Notes: generated by a model from the sequence alone, not told the origin. Shown: positions 33,001 through 46,690, numbered from the stretch's first letter. The stretch is 64,000 nt of DNA from Bugula neritina (GCA_964035545.1 OZ037767.1:10034207-10098206); one strand, 5' to 3'. A program made the numbers and translations.

Positions 33001-36000
33001 TGTATTATTCGAATATACATGTATATCTTAGTTATCAGCTAAATATAACCCTGAGATTGTATTTATCTAATAGCCAAGATGTATGTGAATAATTTACCAC
33101 ATAAAATATGTAGTGCGTCAGGGATTCCTCAAGTTGCATTGATACATTCAAATAAGTTTGGGTTGAGATACTATTATGAAACTTTGTCAGAATCAGCTAA
33201 ACTTCGAGATAAGCAATTCCAATGATCGTTGCAAAATATGACTGTAAGCTAGTTTTCAAACTAAACAAAATTCCAAATACTAACGACTGTTTTGACAATT
33301 TGAAAAAACTGTCAACTGGCGTATTGAGAAACTGTAAAACAACGTATGATAAAATTTCTACACTTGAAGATGGTGAGATCTATGCTAGAAATTTCACTTG
33401 TCACATATTTCTAAAATGACTCAATAGCATGTAATAGAGTGATAGAGATTCTTATAGCAGATTTACTTAACAAATTCATTGCCTGAGTTGTTAACACTCA
33501 TTTGTATTAGTTGGGGGTAAATTGAATAACTGGAAGGGTTTCGATATTGAACGATTATAGGGGGTAATATATTATAATATATATTATATACTATAATATT
33601 GTACATTACATTATATTATATTTTAATGTGAACTATGCAGTGCTTTCCTCACTGCCTACTTTTATCTGGTATAGCGGAGGATGCAAATCTTCTCCACACT
33701 ACGGGTGGGCATAGTGGGGCCTCAAACTATCCACTAATGACATCTAATTTCTTCCAATATGATATAGTTTTCATTCACACGTCTGCAGGTGGCGTGCTTT
33801 GTGTACTACGTGGTGGTTCTGAACAGCAAAGGATGTGTTGTTGATGCCACCAATGGTGTTTCATTATGGTCACCTATGATATACAACCCCCATAGGAGAT
33901 ACGAGGCGTGGAGGTTTCTTACATATGTTGTTATACATGTAGGGTGAGTATCCTTTAACCATTCACCTCACTATTAGTAGGTGGAAATCACCTTCACATA
34001 CCCATGCAATGTGTCGGCCATTGCTCTCTGTTATAATAATAATAATAGTTGTGAGGGTCGACTCAAGGTCAAAGCCTGCCAAGGGGATCAATCGCTAAAT
34101 GCAGCACACAGTTTGTGGTCACTGAGTGCAGTGTTTGTATACACGTCATTGGCAGAAATCTAAACCTCCAACTCCAAACTGGAAACCCTAAACCACTCAC
34201 TCAGTGACCCGAAACTTTGTGCTGCATCAAGCAGTTTCTGTTGCTTGATGCATATAATATTTGTTCAAGCTGAAGGCTCATCTTTTGGTTCCCTTTACAA
34301 GCTAGGCGACTCATGGGATAGACATGCAAAGAATAGTGAAAAGGGCGATAGTGCCAAATAGCTTTGAGCCTTGTCAATCTCCCATCTCATTTAGACAAGT
34401 TCAGAAAATACATCCATTAAAACTGTTGAGCAGTTTACTTCTCTAATAGTATCAGCAGAGTTAGAGTAATGCCACATATTTCATTTCAAGTTTAATATGT
34501 GGGTCATTTTACTTAATTTAGTACACACTGGAAATATTCAGTTTTTAGCTATTTTTCACAATTTAGCTGCTAAGGAACATGGTTTTTTGCCAAAAACTAG
34601 TAAAATATCAATAAATACACCTAAATAATCAAGGCTCTTTTTAATCTTGCTTGATTTCCCATGTTTTTTCCTATTTATTTAGCTACTTTAGATTGCGGAC
34701 CGTTATTTAGTAGCTAAATAAATCGGAAAAAACATGGGAAATCAAGCAAGATTAAAAAGAACCTTGATTATTTAGGTGTATTTATTGATATTTTACTAGT
34801 TTTTGGCAAAAAACCATGTTCCTTAGCAGCTAAATTGTGAAAAATAGCTAAAAACTGAATATTTCCAGTGTGTACTAAATTAAGTAAAATGGCCCATATT
34901 ATTCGTAGTTTACAGATTATAGTTCACAGACAGTTGACTGTTAGCCTACAGTATGCTAATGTTACCAGAGTTAGGAGTGTTTTATTTGACCTGCACAGTT
35001 GAATAGATACACTTCAATAATGCAGTATTATGAGACATAAATCTCACATCACCAGCTCAGGCTGAAAGTTATTGTTAAAACTTGCAAAGCTATCAGTTTA
35101 TGTAAGCAATAAAACCGTTTCACTATTGTTTATGATGAGTCTAGTGAGCCATAAAGGTTGTATTCTAGGGGCTGTTTATAAAATAGTAAATTGTAACTTA
35201 TGTTGCGTTTATACCTTCACGATTTTCAGTCAGAAATTCAATTTGCATTGCGTTGTAAAGACCACTCGTCAGAATTTTTGGTTTGTTATAACTTAATCGT
35301 TTGATTTTAGCATCACAATGGGAATGATAAGTCCTTGTAGATATCGGTATTCGTGTTCGTACTTATATCGGCTTCCTTTTCCAATCATTGCATTTATACA
35401 GTCAACTCAACTAATTAATCACGTTTTCTAAAGGCATGAAATAGCAATTAAGCGAGTCATATTTTAATATTCTGAAGTAAGCCTCTGCGTCAATACGATT
35501 TCAACGATTTTCAGTAAAACTATAAAAAGGTAGTTGGACAAGTGAATTAGCAAAAACTCAGGACTTTGTTTAGTAGAGGTATAAACGCAACTTTACACTT
35601 CTACCCTCAGTTTGCCTGAAAAATATCCGAGCACATAACTTCATTTTTGTAACATGCCTAACTTGATAGTCACTCAATTTCAGTTCTTCACACAGTTTCT
35701 TTTTTTTAGGTATATACATTTAATAGTGAACCTGGTCTTCCAGCTGTTCCTTGGAATCCCATTAGAGATGGTACACGGTTGGTGGAGAATTCTACTCATA
35801 TACGGTTGTGGCAGCATAACTGGTTCTCTCGCCCATTCCGTGGTTGACAGTCACTCCTATCTGGCCGGAGCCAGTGGCGGTGCTTACGCAATAGCCTCGG
35901 CTCACATCGCCAACGTCATCATGGTTTGTCATTTCATTCTTATGAAAGATTTTTTTCATAGCCGACTGTTTCAGACAGTTTATTATTTTACGGCACTTGA

Positions 36001-37265
36001 AGTAATTAGTTCATATTTAGTAAATTCTCTTCACTGCTCTTGATCTTGTTTATATGAAGCTGTAGTTACCTTTATTTTTATGTACTAAATTTATGCAAAT
36101 CACAGAATATTTCTGGAATGATGCATTGTCTAGTGACATGACTCATTCTTGATACAATGGCATACACTTTAACTTCTGTTGTTCTTGCAGAATTGGCAGG
36201 AAATGCAAGTGGACTGGCTGAAAGCTAAGCCAATCAGGTTTTTGCTTAGTGCCCCTGTACGACTCGCATTCATACTTCTCATAGGTATTCAATACTCTAT
36301 CAACTTCATATGTAATAGTTTGCTCTTTTTATAAAAATACATCTGCTTGAATTAAGACACCTTTTAAGCATTTTGTGGTAAAAACTTTGAGTTATTTTGT
36401 TGCAAAGAGTTGGCTATAGTAGCTATGCTGTTGTGTGATGATGAGGGGACAAATCCTAAAATAGTTGCTGTAAACATATGGAGTTAGTTGCATCCATGAT
36501 ATTTAACTTGTTCATTTCATTGGTTGTGTGTAAGTTATTCTAACTATTCAGGTGGTACAGACACTGGTGTGGCGATATACAACAAGTATATGTCCTCGTC
36601 AATGGATCACGCTAATGTAGGGATTGCTGCTCATCTGGGAGGAATGGCAACTGGTATGTATGTTTTATATGTCTCTGTGTTTCTGCTGTTGTCTTTCATA
36701 TTAGTAATTCATATCACATCGGCAGCATTATTTTATGCCGGCTAAAGTCGGCATGTAATGATCAGCATCTAATAGTCATTATTCCTGTGAAAAACCTCTG
36801 ATGGGAAGGTTTTTTTGTTAATTCGGGCTAAGGACTTATTCATATTCATTATGACTAGATGCTCTTCCTAACAACACCAATGGCCTTTACTGGGGATCGA
36901 ACCCATGACTACGGGTTTGCTAAACCATCACTCTAACCCCTAGACCACGGATGAGCCCTAATTGTCAGCATATGATCTACAATTTTTAAAGCACATTATT
37001 TTACTTCTCTATTTCTTTGAGCTGTTCTTGCTTTTCAGGTCTCTTATTGGGAATACCTGTGCTGAAAAACATTGACAAAAAGCCCTGGGAGACTGTACTT
37101 TTCTACATCTCGCTAATCATATACATAATTATGGTGGCATTTGCCGTGATATGGAATGCAGTATGGCCAGCTACTGGACAACCCATGCACTTTCCTAAAG
37201 CTGATTGGACGTCACTTGTAAACTCCACCCTCATTCCACACCAGTGTGCAGTTCCACATGCGTGA
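30020..37265 (+). CDS. Rhomboid-related intramembrane serine protease with N-terminal EF-hand (9 exons)
   Basis: Exons: 30020-30088, 31119-31142 (24-nt microexon), 31847-31999, 32621-32788, 33789-33943, 35710-35923, 36191-36284, 36552-36653, 37039-37265. Phases agree at every junction; about 402 residues. The start is the ATG at 30020 (MEMATIDRTKRRR). A cytosolic EF-hand (DVNNDGLISYKEF, exon 3) precedes the membrane domain. The family motif YNPHRRYEAWRFLTY is in exon 5. The catalytic serine lies in GASGG (exon 6) and the catalytic histidine in AAHLGGMATG (exon 8); a last hydrophobic segment and a short tail end at TGA 37265. It matches RHBDL2/RHBDL3-type secretase rhomboids, which cleave membrane-bound substrates in secretory or plasma membranes. 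Calcium control via the EF-hand is inferred. Introns carry a fold-back element and a SINE. Confidence 0.93.
34494..34902. mobile_element. Fold-back (palindromic) element in rhomboid intron 5
   Basis: Two near-perfect inverted arms of about 195 bp (34494-34687 and 34708-34902) around a roughly 20-bp centre containing GATTGCGGACCG. The ends read AATATGTGGGTCATTTTAC and the complement of AATATGGGCCATTTTAC. No coding capacity. Consistent with a MITE-like or fold-back element; the RNA would form a very long hairpin. Confidence 0.9.
36776..36958 (-). mobile_element. tRNA-derived SINE, copy 2 (rhomboid intron 8)
   Basis: Same family as 29458-29648: on the - strand GGGGTTAGAGTGATGG and a GGTTCGATCCC-type B box, then TAGGAAGAGCATCTAGTC. 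It lies antisense in the intron between rhomboid exons 8 and 9. Confidence 0.7.
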
Positions 37266-38635
37266 CTTCCTTTTGAATTGGCTTTGAGATACAGCATACC
37301 TAATGGATTATAATTTAAAATTCCACTGTAACTTCGCAAGCTTGTGTACTTTTTTCTTTGAATATAAATTCCGGTGCTGCTAACCCTTTTGAAAGTCAAC
37401 CAAAGACCGACTCTAACAAGTAGTTCAGGCTTTTACTGGTTGACAACTCACGTTTTTTCAGTGTACAGCCTAAAGCCAGTCTCAAGCTTTTATAGAATGT
37501 GATATTTTGTTAAAAGAAGACATAACTATACTTTTTAGCCGATATTTTGAGTGTGTCAAGGTTTAGATACACATTTTGCTATACTCTAATTTCAATATGA
37601 ATTTTCTTACAGTGCTTGTAGTTTTGTACCAACTCTCACTGCTGATTTTATCACCTGTGTTATATTATCCTCTACTTAGAATCACCAAATTAGATGACTT
37701 ATATTCACAGAACCTGTTTTGAAGCTAGCCCTAATATCCTTGCATACTCTTGATATTATTCTCAGGCTATTGTTCAAAGCTGTTATTACTCTTACATCAC
37801 AATCTAATAGTTGGCTCCCTTAATTATACTTTTTTCTTCTGCCTATTTTTGATATTAGTTCTATGTCGCCTTTTGTAATGTACTTTATTTATCCATGGCC
37901 TCGCCCAGCTATCCAAATATAGATATTACATCATGAATATCAATACACGGTCAGTTTACTGGTTTTAGTGGCTAATATTTTTCTCTATGAGCGACCTTAG
38001 ATATGCACACAGTTTTTTCTTGAGGTAATTGAAAATTCAGAAATTTTGTGTGACGAAATAGCTTCCATTAGAAAATAAATTCTTATACTAAAGATAAAAC
38101 AAAAGCTGTAATAGCCTATTATAAGCACATATTTTAGTTTGCATACCAAATAGCTACCTTTAAAAAATCATCTCATAGGCTACATGAAGCACTGCCATTT
38201 TGAATTTTTTTTCTAGAATTGTTTCAATAATCACTAAAAGGCACAAGCATTTTCGTTTTTTTTAAACTCTAAGGAGGTTTCTGGTGTGGAGGTGTGTTTA
38301 AAAGGTGCAAAAATACAAGGCATGAACACATTTGAAAACTATTATTTTTAACTTTATTTAAAAAAAATAAAAAGTTCCTTTCAAGATATATGAGCTCAAA
38401 CAGCTGTAATTTGAGAGGAGTAGAAAGCAATGCTAAACGTAACTGCACAGTAAAGCTAAAAAGAGCACCTTTTCTAATAGTAAAAACATAAATAATAATC
38501 TTTTGACAAAACATGCAAGATTACCAAAATTTTATAAGACAACAACATTTCATGAATTTTTCATAAGTTCTTATAATACTGTCGGCTATAGATAAATTTA
38601 TTATATAATATATACATATTTTTACAGAATATGTC
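37266..38635. other. Intergenic interval between two convergent genes
   Basis: Separates the 3' ends of the rhomboid gene (+) and the sulfotransferase gene (-), so it must hold both 3' UTRs. TTTATT on the + strand near 38350 gives an AATAAA on the - strand suitable for polyadenylation of the sulfotransferase. No further gene recognised. Confidence 0.5.
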
Positions 38636-41405
38636 TCATAAACTACTTAGCCGTTTTAAATTCAAAATATATTTATAACGGGCGAAAAACAGCTCAGATG
38701 CAAATTTATATAATTGAATATCTAAACTATTCGCGGAATATATTTTTTCTTGAATATTGGTTTTCAGACTATTAAAATAGTCTCTTGTATCATGAATAGT
38801 TTTTGGTTTTAAATTGTCTAAAGGCTGTACAAATTTAATGTTAAATATATGCTCAAAGAGAACTTGACTCTCGGCCGGATATTCTTTAAGAGAGAAATGA
38901 GAAAGTTGGAGTAAGTTATCTTTGGCGCTTTGTAACAATATATCTTGGGTTTGAGAGTGTGTGAAATTGGCTGAATAGCAGTTCACAAGTGAAAGGTTTG
39001 CCAGCATTCTAGTCTGCCTATTACTGGCTAAATTATGCGGACAATCAAGAAATTCGTCTAGAAGAACTCCTTCCCATGATTCACCAGTATAACAGAAAGG
39101 AAGCTCCTTATCTGTGGCAGATTTACCATTACACCTGAAAAGTGCAATGTAAAGCAAGGTGTAATAAACACAGGCGAACCTAAACAACCAGATGTAATAC
39201 TGCAATATAACCTAATTGCACCGAAAAAAAAAATCTGATTTTTAAACACAAAAAATTTAGTTTGGCCTCAACAACGACAAAAAGTTCCATGAATTTGCAT
39301 GTTTGAACTGTTAATGTGTAAACAACAACGGAGCTTAGTAAATTATACAGTATGTTATACAGAACACTACATAAATTATTTTTATTTATAACATTTCCAT
39401 GTAAGAGATATATTTAATGTATGGATTGTTTTAAATCGCCGAGCTAAAGAAATATACCTCTTTATTGACTATATTATTTATAAACTGGTAGATGCCTCAC
39501 ATTATGCATGTACTCTAACCACTCAACCAGGTCTGCCCCATTCTTTTAATAATAAAACTGTCTATAAATGAAAGAGCTGCATGCATTTGAACCAACAGAA
39601 GTGAAAACCACAGTACAGGGTGGAAAGGTAACTCCTAGTAAACGCAAAAGAGTTCTGAGAGTTGCAGTTCAGCTATAACATTCTCAGACTTTAGAGTTTA
39701 GTTTAAGTTTTAGTGAATTCATAGTGCAGGAGGTGCAGTGATTGGCCATTCAAATAGTTTATTTTTCATACAAGTTTGTGAATAGTACTTTCAATAGCAA
39801 ATATTAAGCAACAGCAATAGCTTGATTGATGAGAAAAAAGCTTTTACTTTAATTATTATAATATAGTTTCTTAATTAACAAAATTGTAATTGAAAATAAT
39901 AAAAATGGACTCGGCTTTAAAAAAGTAATAAACTGACCCTCTTGAAAAAATAACCATGAGCACTGAGCATGCTAACAGAAATTTTCAAATAAACGCTCGA
40001 GGGACAGAATCATTAAAACGGTCATTAATAGGACAAGTTGCACTTGAATGCCAAATAAAACTGGAAACCTGTCCCACTGCAACTCTAAATTATGGACAAA
40101 AAGTTTGATAGCGGGAGAAAAGGGGGGGGGGGCAGGGGGAAGTACATAGACACCCTCAACAAACTTATACCTGAGTTTTGCACCTGACCAGGTAGCTCCT
40201 CGGGCTGTGTGAAGGTATTCACTGACATAGCGGTCTATGGGATCTCGTAGAATGGTAAACATCAAGTATCTGCAGTACAAAGTGGATTGATATAACCCGA
40301 GAATGACTGGTTTATGAATAATATTATATACAATTGAGATTTTGTTAGTAGTACAGCATACATTATCTATGAGACTTCTAGACAAGAAAATGTACATAGA
40401 AAAAACGAACTAAAATGTGATGCAATAATTTAAAATTTAAAGTTCTTAAAACATAAAAGAGTATCAGTCCTTAAACCACCACACTGTGACAAAATAGATA
40501 GGAGTTGAAGCAAAGATAACAAAAAGTTGTTTTTATTTTATATCAATTACAACTGTAAGAATTAAATTTATGGCAAGCATTGAAAATAACAATTTATGAG
40601 CCATAATAACACTTCGTAATAAAGAATTATATTGTAAAAAACTAAAAGTTAGAGTTTTGAAACAGCAACAGATGGTAAACTTGTAAGAACTGCTTGCCAT
40701 CATCGCCACCTTCTCTCTCTGTGAAACCCTTCCAGACGATCAGCTTCTCCGTCAGCCAGACATTCCGTCCACTCGGTGAAGTCAGCATGGAGTCCACACA
40801 TCCAGCCAGTAGAATACCTTGAGAAGAGCCACTGCCTGCAAGCATCAAGTAGACAGGTAACCGGGAGTCTAAGAGCACATTAAGGGAACCTGTTACTTGT
40901 ATGTAGGCCTTTCAGTATAGCAATAGTCAGCACTAGCCCTCTTACAGCTGTCCCAGTTTGTCTCAATGTTGCTATGAAGACTGGCATGCTTTTAGTAAGT
41001 CGCCCGATCTAACTTATGTGGGCTTATAGTTTCTATCCCTAAAAAACCTCCTGATAGAGAGGGTTTTGTAAACAGGCTAAGAAGGACTGTTTTAAAGCCC
41101 TGGCCACAAGATCGTGAGAATCACACGAAATCGTCTATTTGACACGAAAAAACATTCGTACGAGAAAATTTGAGGGAATTCAAACGAAATCGTCATCGTT
41201 GGGTGTGCACAACGATGACGATGGACGAAAAATCACAATCGGCGATAAGTACCATTTGATTGGTCAATAGAATTTTAGCAACAGTGATTATTTCATTTCT
41301 ACTAAGTTTCTCTATTTGGCAATGTTCTGCTGCTTGTATCTCGTGCAAGACTCATTCACGGACTAATAAAAATGACTTGTTGCCATCAAAGTGGTATATA
41401 TTAAG

Positions 41406-41469
<64 letters not shown>

Positions 41470-43804
41470 GCTCGCCAAATAATTACTACAAATTTCAAAA
41501 ATAGCATAAATTAAGTAGTATTACTATGCCTATTTGCATCCAATTTACTAGTCTTACATTTATAGCAACTGTAAAGTATTTTGCGTAAAATAGCTATTGC
41601 AAGCATTATTCAATTCATATTCACATGGTAATCACAGCGAAGCTTAAACTTTATAGCTTTGTATTTACGTGCATGAGTAAGTTCTAAATTTTTTTTTTAA
41701 TTTTATATGCATAAAAATGTTTTTAAAAACTTTACCAATAAACAAAACTAAAAAAATGTACACATAAAATACCAAAAAAATAACAAAAATGGCAAAGTTT
41801 TTCCTTTATAACTTATATAAACTTGCGGCACCAATCTCGGCATAATGACTTTTCGTTTAAACGATCATGTGGCTGGTCAATACGAAAAGATAACTCACGA
41901 AAATCGTCACACTAGTTTCGTGTCATTCTCACGATCGTGTGGCCAGGGCTTAAATTGTGACAAAGAAGCAATTATGACTATATGCCTTTCATAATATACC
42001 AATGACCTTTACTGAGATTCGAACCGCGGACCTTGTGCTTACTAAGTCAGCGCTCTAACCCCTAAACTATATCACCTAACTGTTACTGTTTATTGCTAGT
42101 CACTGTTATATAGTTCCTACAAGTTCAGTAGAGAAAGCGGCTAACGCTTCATAAAGTTTCGGTTTTATAGTGTTTAGTTTAACTTTTTTTCGTTAAATAG
42201 CTACAAAAAGATGTACAACCTCAGTAATGTTGAGGTCATCAACATAATTTAAATATCGTATACATCAACTTTTACATTAAAGTTAATAAGTGCTAGGCTG
42301 AATAGAATGTGTTTCAAGAAAGATTTCCTCCTAGTAGTTCGCACTCAGAAGTGACATTAAACTATTTCATAGCATGTAAAGTCCCAACTGTTAAAATAAA
42401 ACTATTAGTAGTGGAATAAAATATGTTCATATGACCCCCCCTAGAGCACATAGTAATGAAAAGCTATCTAAGCTCTATACAAACTCACCGGTCACCGCCA
42501 CTGTTGTAACAAGAACATCTCAACTTTGGATTCTTCTCACATTTACACGGAGTTTTTAGAGCCAAATTTTTTACCAGGTTTTTTCCAAAGGTAGTGCCTC
42601 CAGTTTTTTGCATATGAATGAAAACAAGGACATCGTGGGCACTGTCTAAGAATATATGAACAGAACTACTTGAAACTCTTGGTATGCTTATGTAACCACA
42701 CACTAGCATGTGGGAATTAGAGGGGTCATAAAGACTTTACCCAGTTTCTAACTGGCTTTTACAGCTGAAAATATTTGTTACACTATGTACACCGTAGGTT
42801 TCAGCAGAGGCTCAACCGTAGTAGACAGGTTACCTAGCAACATGTGCAAGTAACCTAGCAACATGCACATGTAGTCTAGCAACCTAGCAACATTTACAAG
42901 TAACCTAGCAACATTTACAAGTAACCTAGCAACATTTACAAGTAACCTAGCAACATGTACAAGTAACCTAGCAACATTTACAAGTAACCTAGCAACATTT
43001 ACAAGTAACCTAGCAACATTTACATGTAACCTAGCAACATGTACAGGTAAGCAAACATGAGTTAATTCTTAAATCAGCATTGTGTATCTAGAATATTTAA
43101 AAACTAGCTATAATGGCTAACCTGGAGAGAAGGCATAGTGGCGGTGTAGATCTTGGGCAGTGAAGTTATAGTTGGAGACATGATGTGAACTGTGGGACTG
43201 AGAGATGTTGGTTTGAGCTGTCTGAAAAATAAAAGCATGCCAATGATACACATATTAGGTATTAATGCAAAATTCTGAATTTCATCAAATTCTCCTGCTA
43301 AAAAAACAAAAATCTAAGTTACTAACACATATGACATATGCTTGTTAGATTGTGTTTCTTTCAATATCCCAAAAAATGGATCAACAGTTGAAGGTAATAA
43401 TGGTATTTACCATGTGTGTAATTCCGTATTTCATATGTGCATACTTTGCTTCAATTATGCTTACTGTAGAATCATTCAACATATCACTGTGCCCATTGGA
43501 TGTTTTCTAAAACAAACAACAAATCATCTCATCCATTATCAAGCACATTCCAATATATTTTATAAAATGGAAAAATATTTAAATCAACCGTAATGTAAAC
43601 TCGTCAGTTAAACTCATGACTTATTGAAAAATCCATATGTAGAACTAAACACACGTTGCCTTGAATAATAACGGTACTTACATATTGCTTTTCAGGCATC
43701 TTTACAGAAGCTGATGTAACTGATGAAGAAGTATTCATCAGGATGATTATAACACATATACACAAAATAATCAAACATAAGACCATTCCTTTTAACACTC
43801 TCAT
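38636..43804 (-). CDS. HS6ST: Heparan-sulfate 6-O-sulfotransferase (6 exons, complete)
   Basis: Exons in transcript order: 43804-43682, 43221-43122, 42645-42489, 40835-40710, 40269-40171, 39134-38636. Phases agree at all junctions; about 367 residues. The N-terminus (MRVLKGMVLCLIILC...) is a short cytosolic tail plus signal anchor, typical of a type II Golgi enzyme. The 5'-PAPS loop is FIHMQKTGGTTFGKNL (exon 3), then CSRF-like FSRYSTGWMCGLHADFTEW (exon 4), the 3'-phosphate-binding segment LRDPIDRYVSEYLH and RGATW (exon 5), and the DCPHNLASNRQTRMLANLS block and helical C-terminus (exon 6). It transfers sulfate from PAPS to C6 of glucosamine in heparan sulfate, tuning growth-factor and morphogen binding. 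Length is near the family's usual 400. I see no lesion, so it is probably functional. Confidence 0.95.
41097..41949. mobile_element. Non-coding terminal-inverted-repeat element nested in SINE copy 3
   Basis: Ends GCCCTGGCCACAAGATCGTGAGAATCACACGAAA and the complement of GCCCTGGCCACACGATCGTGAGAATGACACGAAA are inverted and about 35 bp long. Both sides abut TTAAA, giving a target of TTAA, TAA or TTAAA depending on the assigned end base. No transposase frame inside, so it is a MITE-type derivative. Confidence 0.8.
41407..41466. repeat. (TA)n microsatellite
   Basis: About 30 TA units in the middle of the inverted-repeat element. Confidence 0.95.
42823..43050. repeat. 20-21-bp minisatellite in HS6ST intron 2
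   Basis: About ten tandem units of GTAACCTAGCAACATTTACAA with small variants (ATGTAC, ATGCAC). It lies between HS6ST exons 2 and 3. Confidence 0.9.
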
Positions 43805-45985
43805 CCTTTCAATCTTCAGCAAGTGATGTCAAATTGTTAGCAAGATACCTAAAATCAAATCAAAATCAATTACTGTGAGAAATATAGAGAATATACAAAG
43901 CACATAATATGAAGTAAAACAAAACTCAGAAAACATAGAATTTTAAATACTTAACCATCAAAATATATCAATGCAAAACACAAACTTCAAGAAGTTGGGC
44001 CTTGAATTTTAAATATTTATATAAGCCACAACGATTAAACAACTTACAATTCAAGGGTGCTGTTGAATTCCTGGTTAAAAAAGGTGGCTTTTTCTTTAAT
44101 TATGCCACACTCCCATTCTAAAACCTGTGACGAAAAAACAAGGTATTGGGAAAATGTGAAAAACCATAGCGATATTTACGGACAGTTTTGCTTCATTTGC
44201 AAGACACAATAATGAAGTCTTTAAGATTCCTAAATCAATTAGTGGATCTTTGAAAGGCTTCCGAAAAACATTTTTCACTCTCACTTTTCTTGACAAATAC
44301 AATAAAAATAGTTTATCTAATTACTACTAGCAAGCAGCATAAAATTTTTCTTTCACTTAAGTTCTTGAATTTTATTTTGATTAATTTAAATATGCAGCAA
44401 CTGACTTTAAGCACTTTTTATATTTAAATAAAAATAGCAAATCTAGGTCAACTTTATAGCCATTATTTGTAATGACTAGCTTTAGATCGCAGAATGAGAA
44501 TGTTAGGAAAGTAAAGTCAGCATTATAAAGACAATCAAGTCAAGATCACATTATTGATCTTTATGGCTAGCACTGGGGCTCTTTCATTGTCAATTTTGGT
44601 GTCAATCATTTTAACGCAAACTCAAGTTCAGTATTTTAATTACAATGTGAATTTCAGCATCAAGTATGCAAAAAACTATTGATATTACTACTAGTTTTAA
44701 ATTTTAATTAATTTTACTTTTTACTTTTAGTATTTACTATCAGTATATCAATATGAGTATTTCAATTTTAAAGCAGCTTTAGAAACATGTTTAAAAGTAA
44801 AGACTATAAGTCAAAATCTATGCCTATGATTATTCACTACTAGTACCTGGTTGCATAAATAATGATCACAATCAGAATGACATTGACTATGAGCACGATA
44901 ATCATAATTATGAAGAGAACTATTACAGAAAATAATTACAATAAAATTATGATAATATCCACAATCTGACAAAGACTATAAGTTAACTATCAGTATCAGT
45001 ATGAGTACCACTATCACTATGACTCATACTATAACTATGACGGTGACTAATACTGTAATAGTGATACTATTACTTATACTATCACTATGAATATAAGTAT
45101 AGATATGATCAGTACGAGTATCAGTATAACTATAACTCATAACATTATGATTAACTTTAAGTATCACTATGACTATAAGTATAGCTCTCAGTATGAGTAT
45201 AATAATTTGATATTTATATACATATTGAATATTTGGATTAGTAATTGATTATCAGCTGGGCAATGGTGATAATTTATTGTAGTACAAACTACAAATATTA
45301 TTGATACTAATAGTATTACTATTACTAATACTAATAGTATTACAATAAGTTTTAGTAATACATTTAGTTTTAGTTTTACTTTTACTTTTGATAATCACAA
45401 CTTAGTCTAAACTAGTAATTGTAATAGTAATAGTAATGCTAATATTAATAACTATAACTATAAATAAACTTAATCATCATATTATTAATCATAACCACTT
45501 CATAATCCTAATTATTATGCTAATTATAATGATAATGAAATATTATTAAGCATGATCAATATCAAAATAATAAACTTCCATAATAAAAATTTAATTTTAT
45601 TGATTATGATTATCACCTCGTAACTCACCTCTTAAAATTAGAACACTCTGCGAACACCTACAGGCGCAAAATTATGAGTGCCTCTTATGTTGTTTTTGTT
45701 TGGGTTTATCATATGTTGAAATGCATCTATTCTAGCATGTAGCTAAGTTTAGATATTCTAATTGTGATGTATAGGGTTTTAGCACATAGCTAAGCTGAGC
45801 TTGTGTTATGAGGTGGTATCCTCAAATCTCTAATGCTTAAAAGGAGAAAACTGTTGTGCAAGGTCTGAAAGGATGCAGAAATAGTTGTTGGTTCCCCTCT
45901 CTAAGCAGATCGAGTGCTTATTGACCAATTTGGATTTAGTAGTTCATCATAAGCAGATGAAAGCGTTTCATGGGGCTCTTCATCT
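43805..45985. other. Upstream of HS6ST; no further gene recognised
   Basis: It should contain the HS6ST promoter and 5' UTR, but no core promoter element is convincing. The 44990-45190 part is low-complexity (ACTATCAGTATGAGTA-like steps). The open stretch at 44096-44302 (-) has no family I recognise. Confidence 0.5.
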
Positions 45986-45989
45986 GAGA

Positions 45990-46690
45990 GTATTCTCAGC
46001 AACAAAGTTGATCTGTGGTCTCTTCGTTGGCTCGGAAGAGTTTTAAGTTGCTATTCAGTGCGAGTGTCACTGATGCTACATCTACTTTTGAGGTTAGCAA
46101 TAAACTCGATGGCTTGATTTTGAACATGTTTAATTTCCTCACAGGCACTTTTGTTAGTCGGATCCCACAACGTGTCTGCATACTCAAGGATAGGTCTACA
46201 TAGACTAAGGTATGCAATTAATTTTGCCTTCATGGATGCATTGTATATCGTATACGTGATACATTGCAATGTTGACTTTAGATGTAATATGTCTGTCAAA
46301 CTTTAGGTTAGACTGCATGATTACACCAAGATATTTGACCTCTTTAACTGCTTTGAGAGTGATGTCACCAAGTGAATATAGATGAGAGGTACCATCAGTT
46401 TTACCAAATGGCAAATATAATCACTTCACACTTATCGGTATGAAATGGCATTTTCTATTTAAGTGACCAACTATAAAGATTAAAGTGAGTTTAGGTCTCC
46501 CTGAAAGGCTTGCTGTTGTATTTTGTTGTTAACTTCAGCATATAGAGGTGTGTCGTCGGCATATAGGTTAACTTTGCATAAGACAAATAGAGAGAAATCA
46601 TTGATGTAGATTAAAAAGAGTGTTGGCCCAAGAACTGACCCTTGGGGAACTCCAGATGCTACACCTAGTGACCTAGTTCAGATGATTCAT
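45990..46690 (-). pseudogene. LINE reverse-transcriptase fragment (CR1/Jockey-like)
   Basis: On the - strand a decayed RT palm: SGVPQGSVLGPTLFLIYIND, then LYADDTPLY with the YADD catalytic motif (about 46560-46650), then VKYLGVIMQSNLKFDRHI and RPILEYADTLWDP at 46051-46414. Frames are broken by stops and shifts. The motif set is typical of CR1/Jockey-type non-LTR retrotransposons. Both ends of the element are missing. Confidence 0.88.

Larger units (their letters stand above)
41036..42070 (-). mobile_element. tRNA-derived SINE, copy 3, split by an inverted-repeat element
   Basis: SINE parts 41036-41096 and 41950-42070 match the ends of the copies at 29458 and 36776 (CTCCTGATAGAGAGGGTTTT; GATTCGAACCGCGG; CGCTCTAACCCCTAAAC). 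The middle is the inserted element at 41097-41949. The whole nest lies in the HS6ST intron between exons 3 and 4. Confidence 0.7.

Noticed and set aside
34494-34902. Bidirectional terminator or attachment site
   Set aside because: Arms near 195 bp in a eukaryotic intron fit a fold-back element better.
40642-40878. 78-codon frame starting MLLDSRLPVYLML as the HS6ST exon
   Set aside because: The sulfotransferase reading (SRYSTGWMCGLHADFTEW) is in another frame of the same strand, with matching splice phases.
44096-44302. Upstream coding exon of HS6ST
   Set aside because: The ATG at 43804 followed by a signal anchor is a complete N-terminus; this frame has no splice connection or motif.
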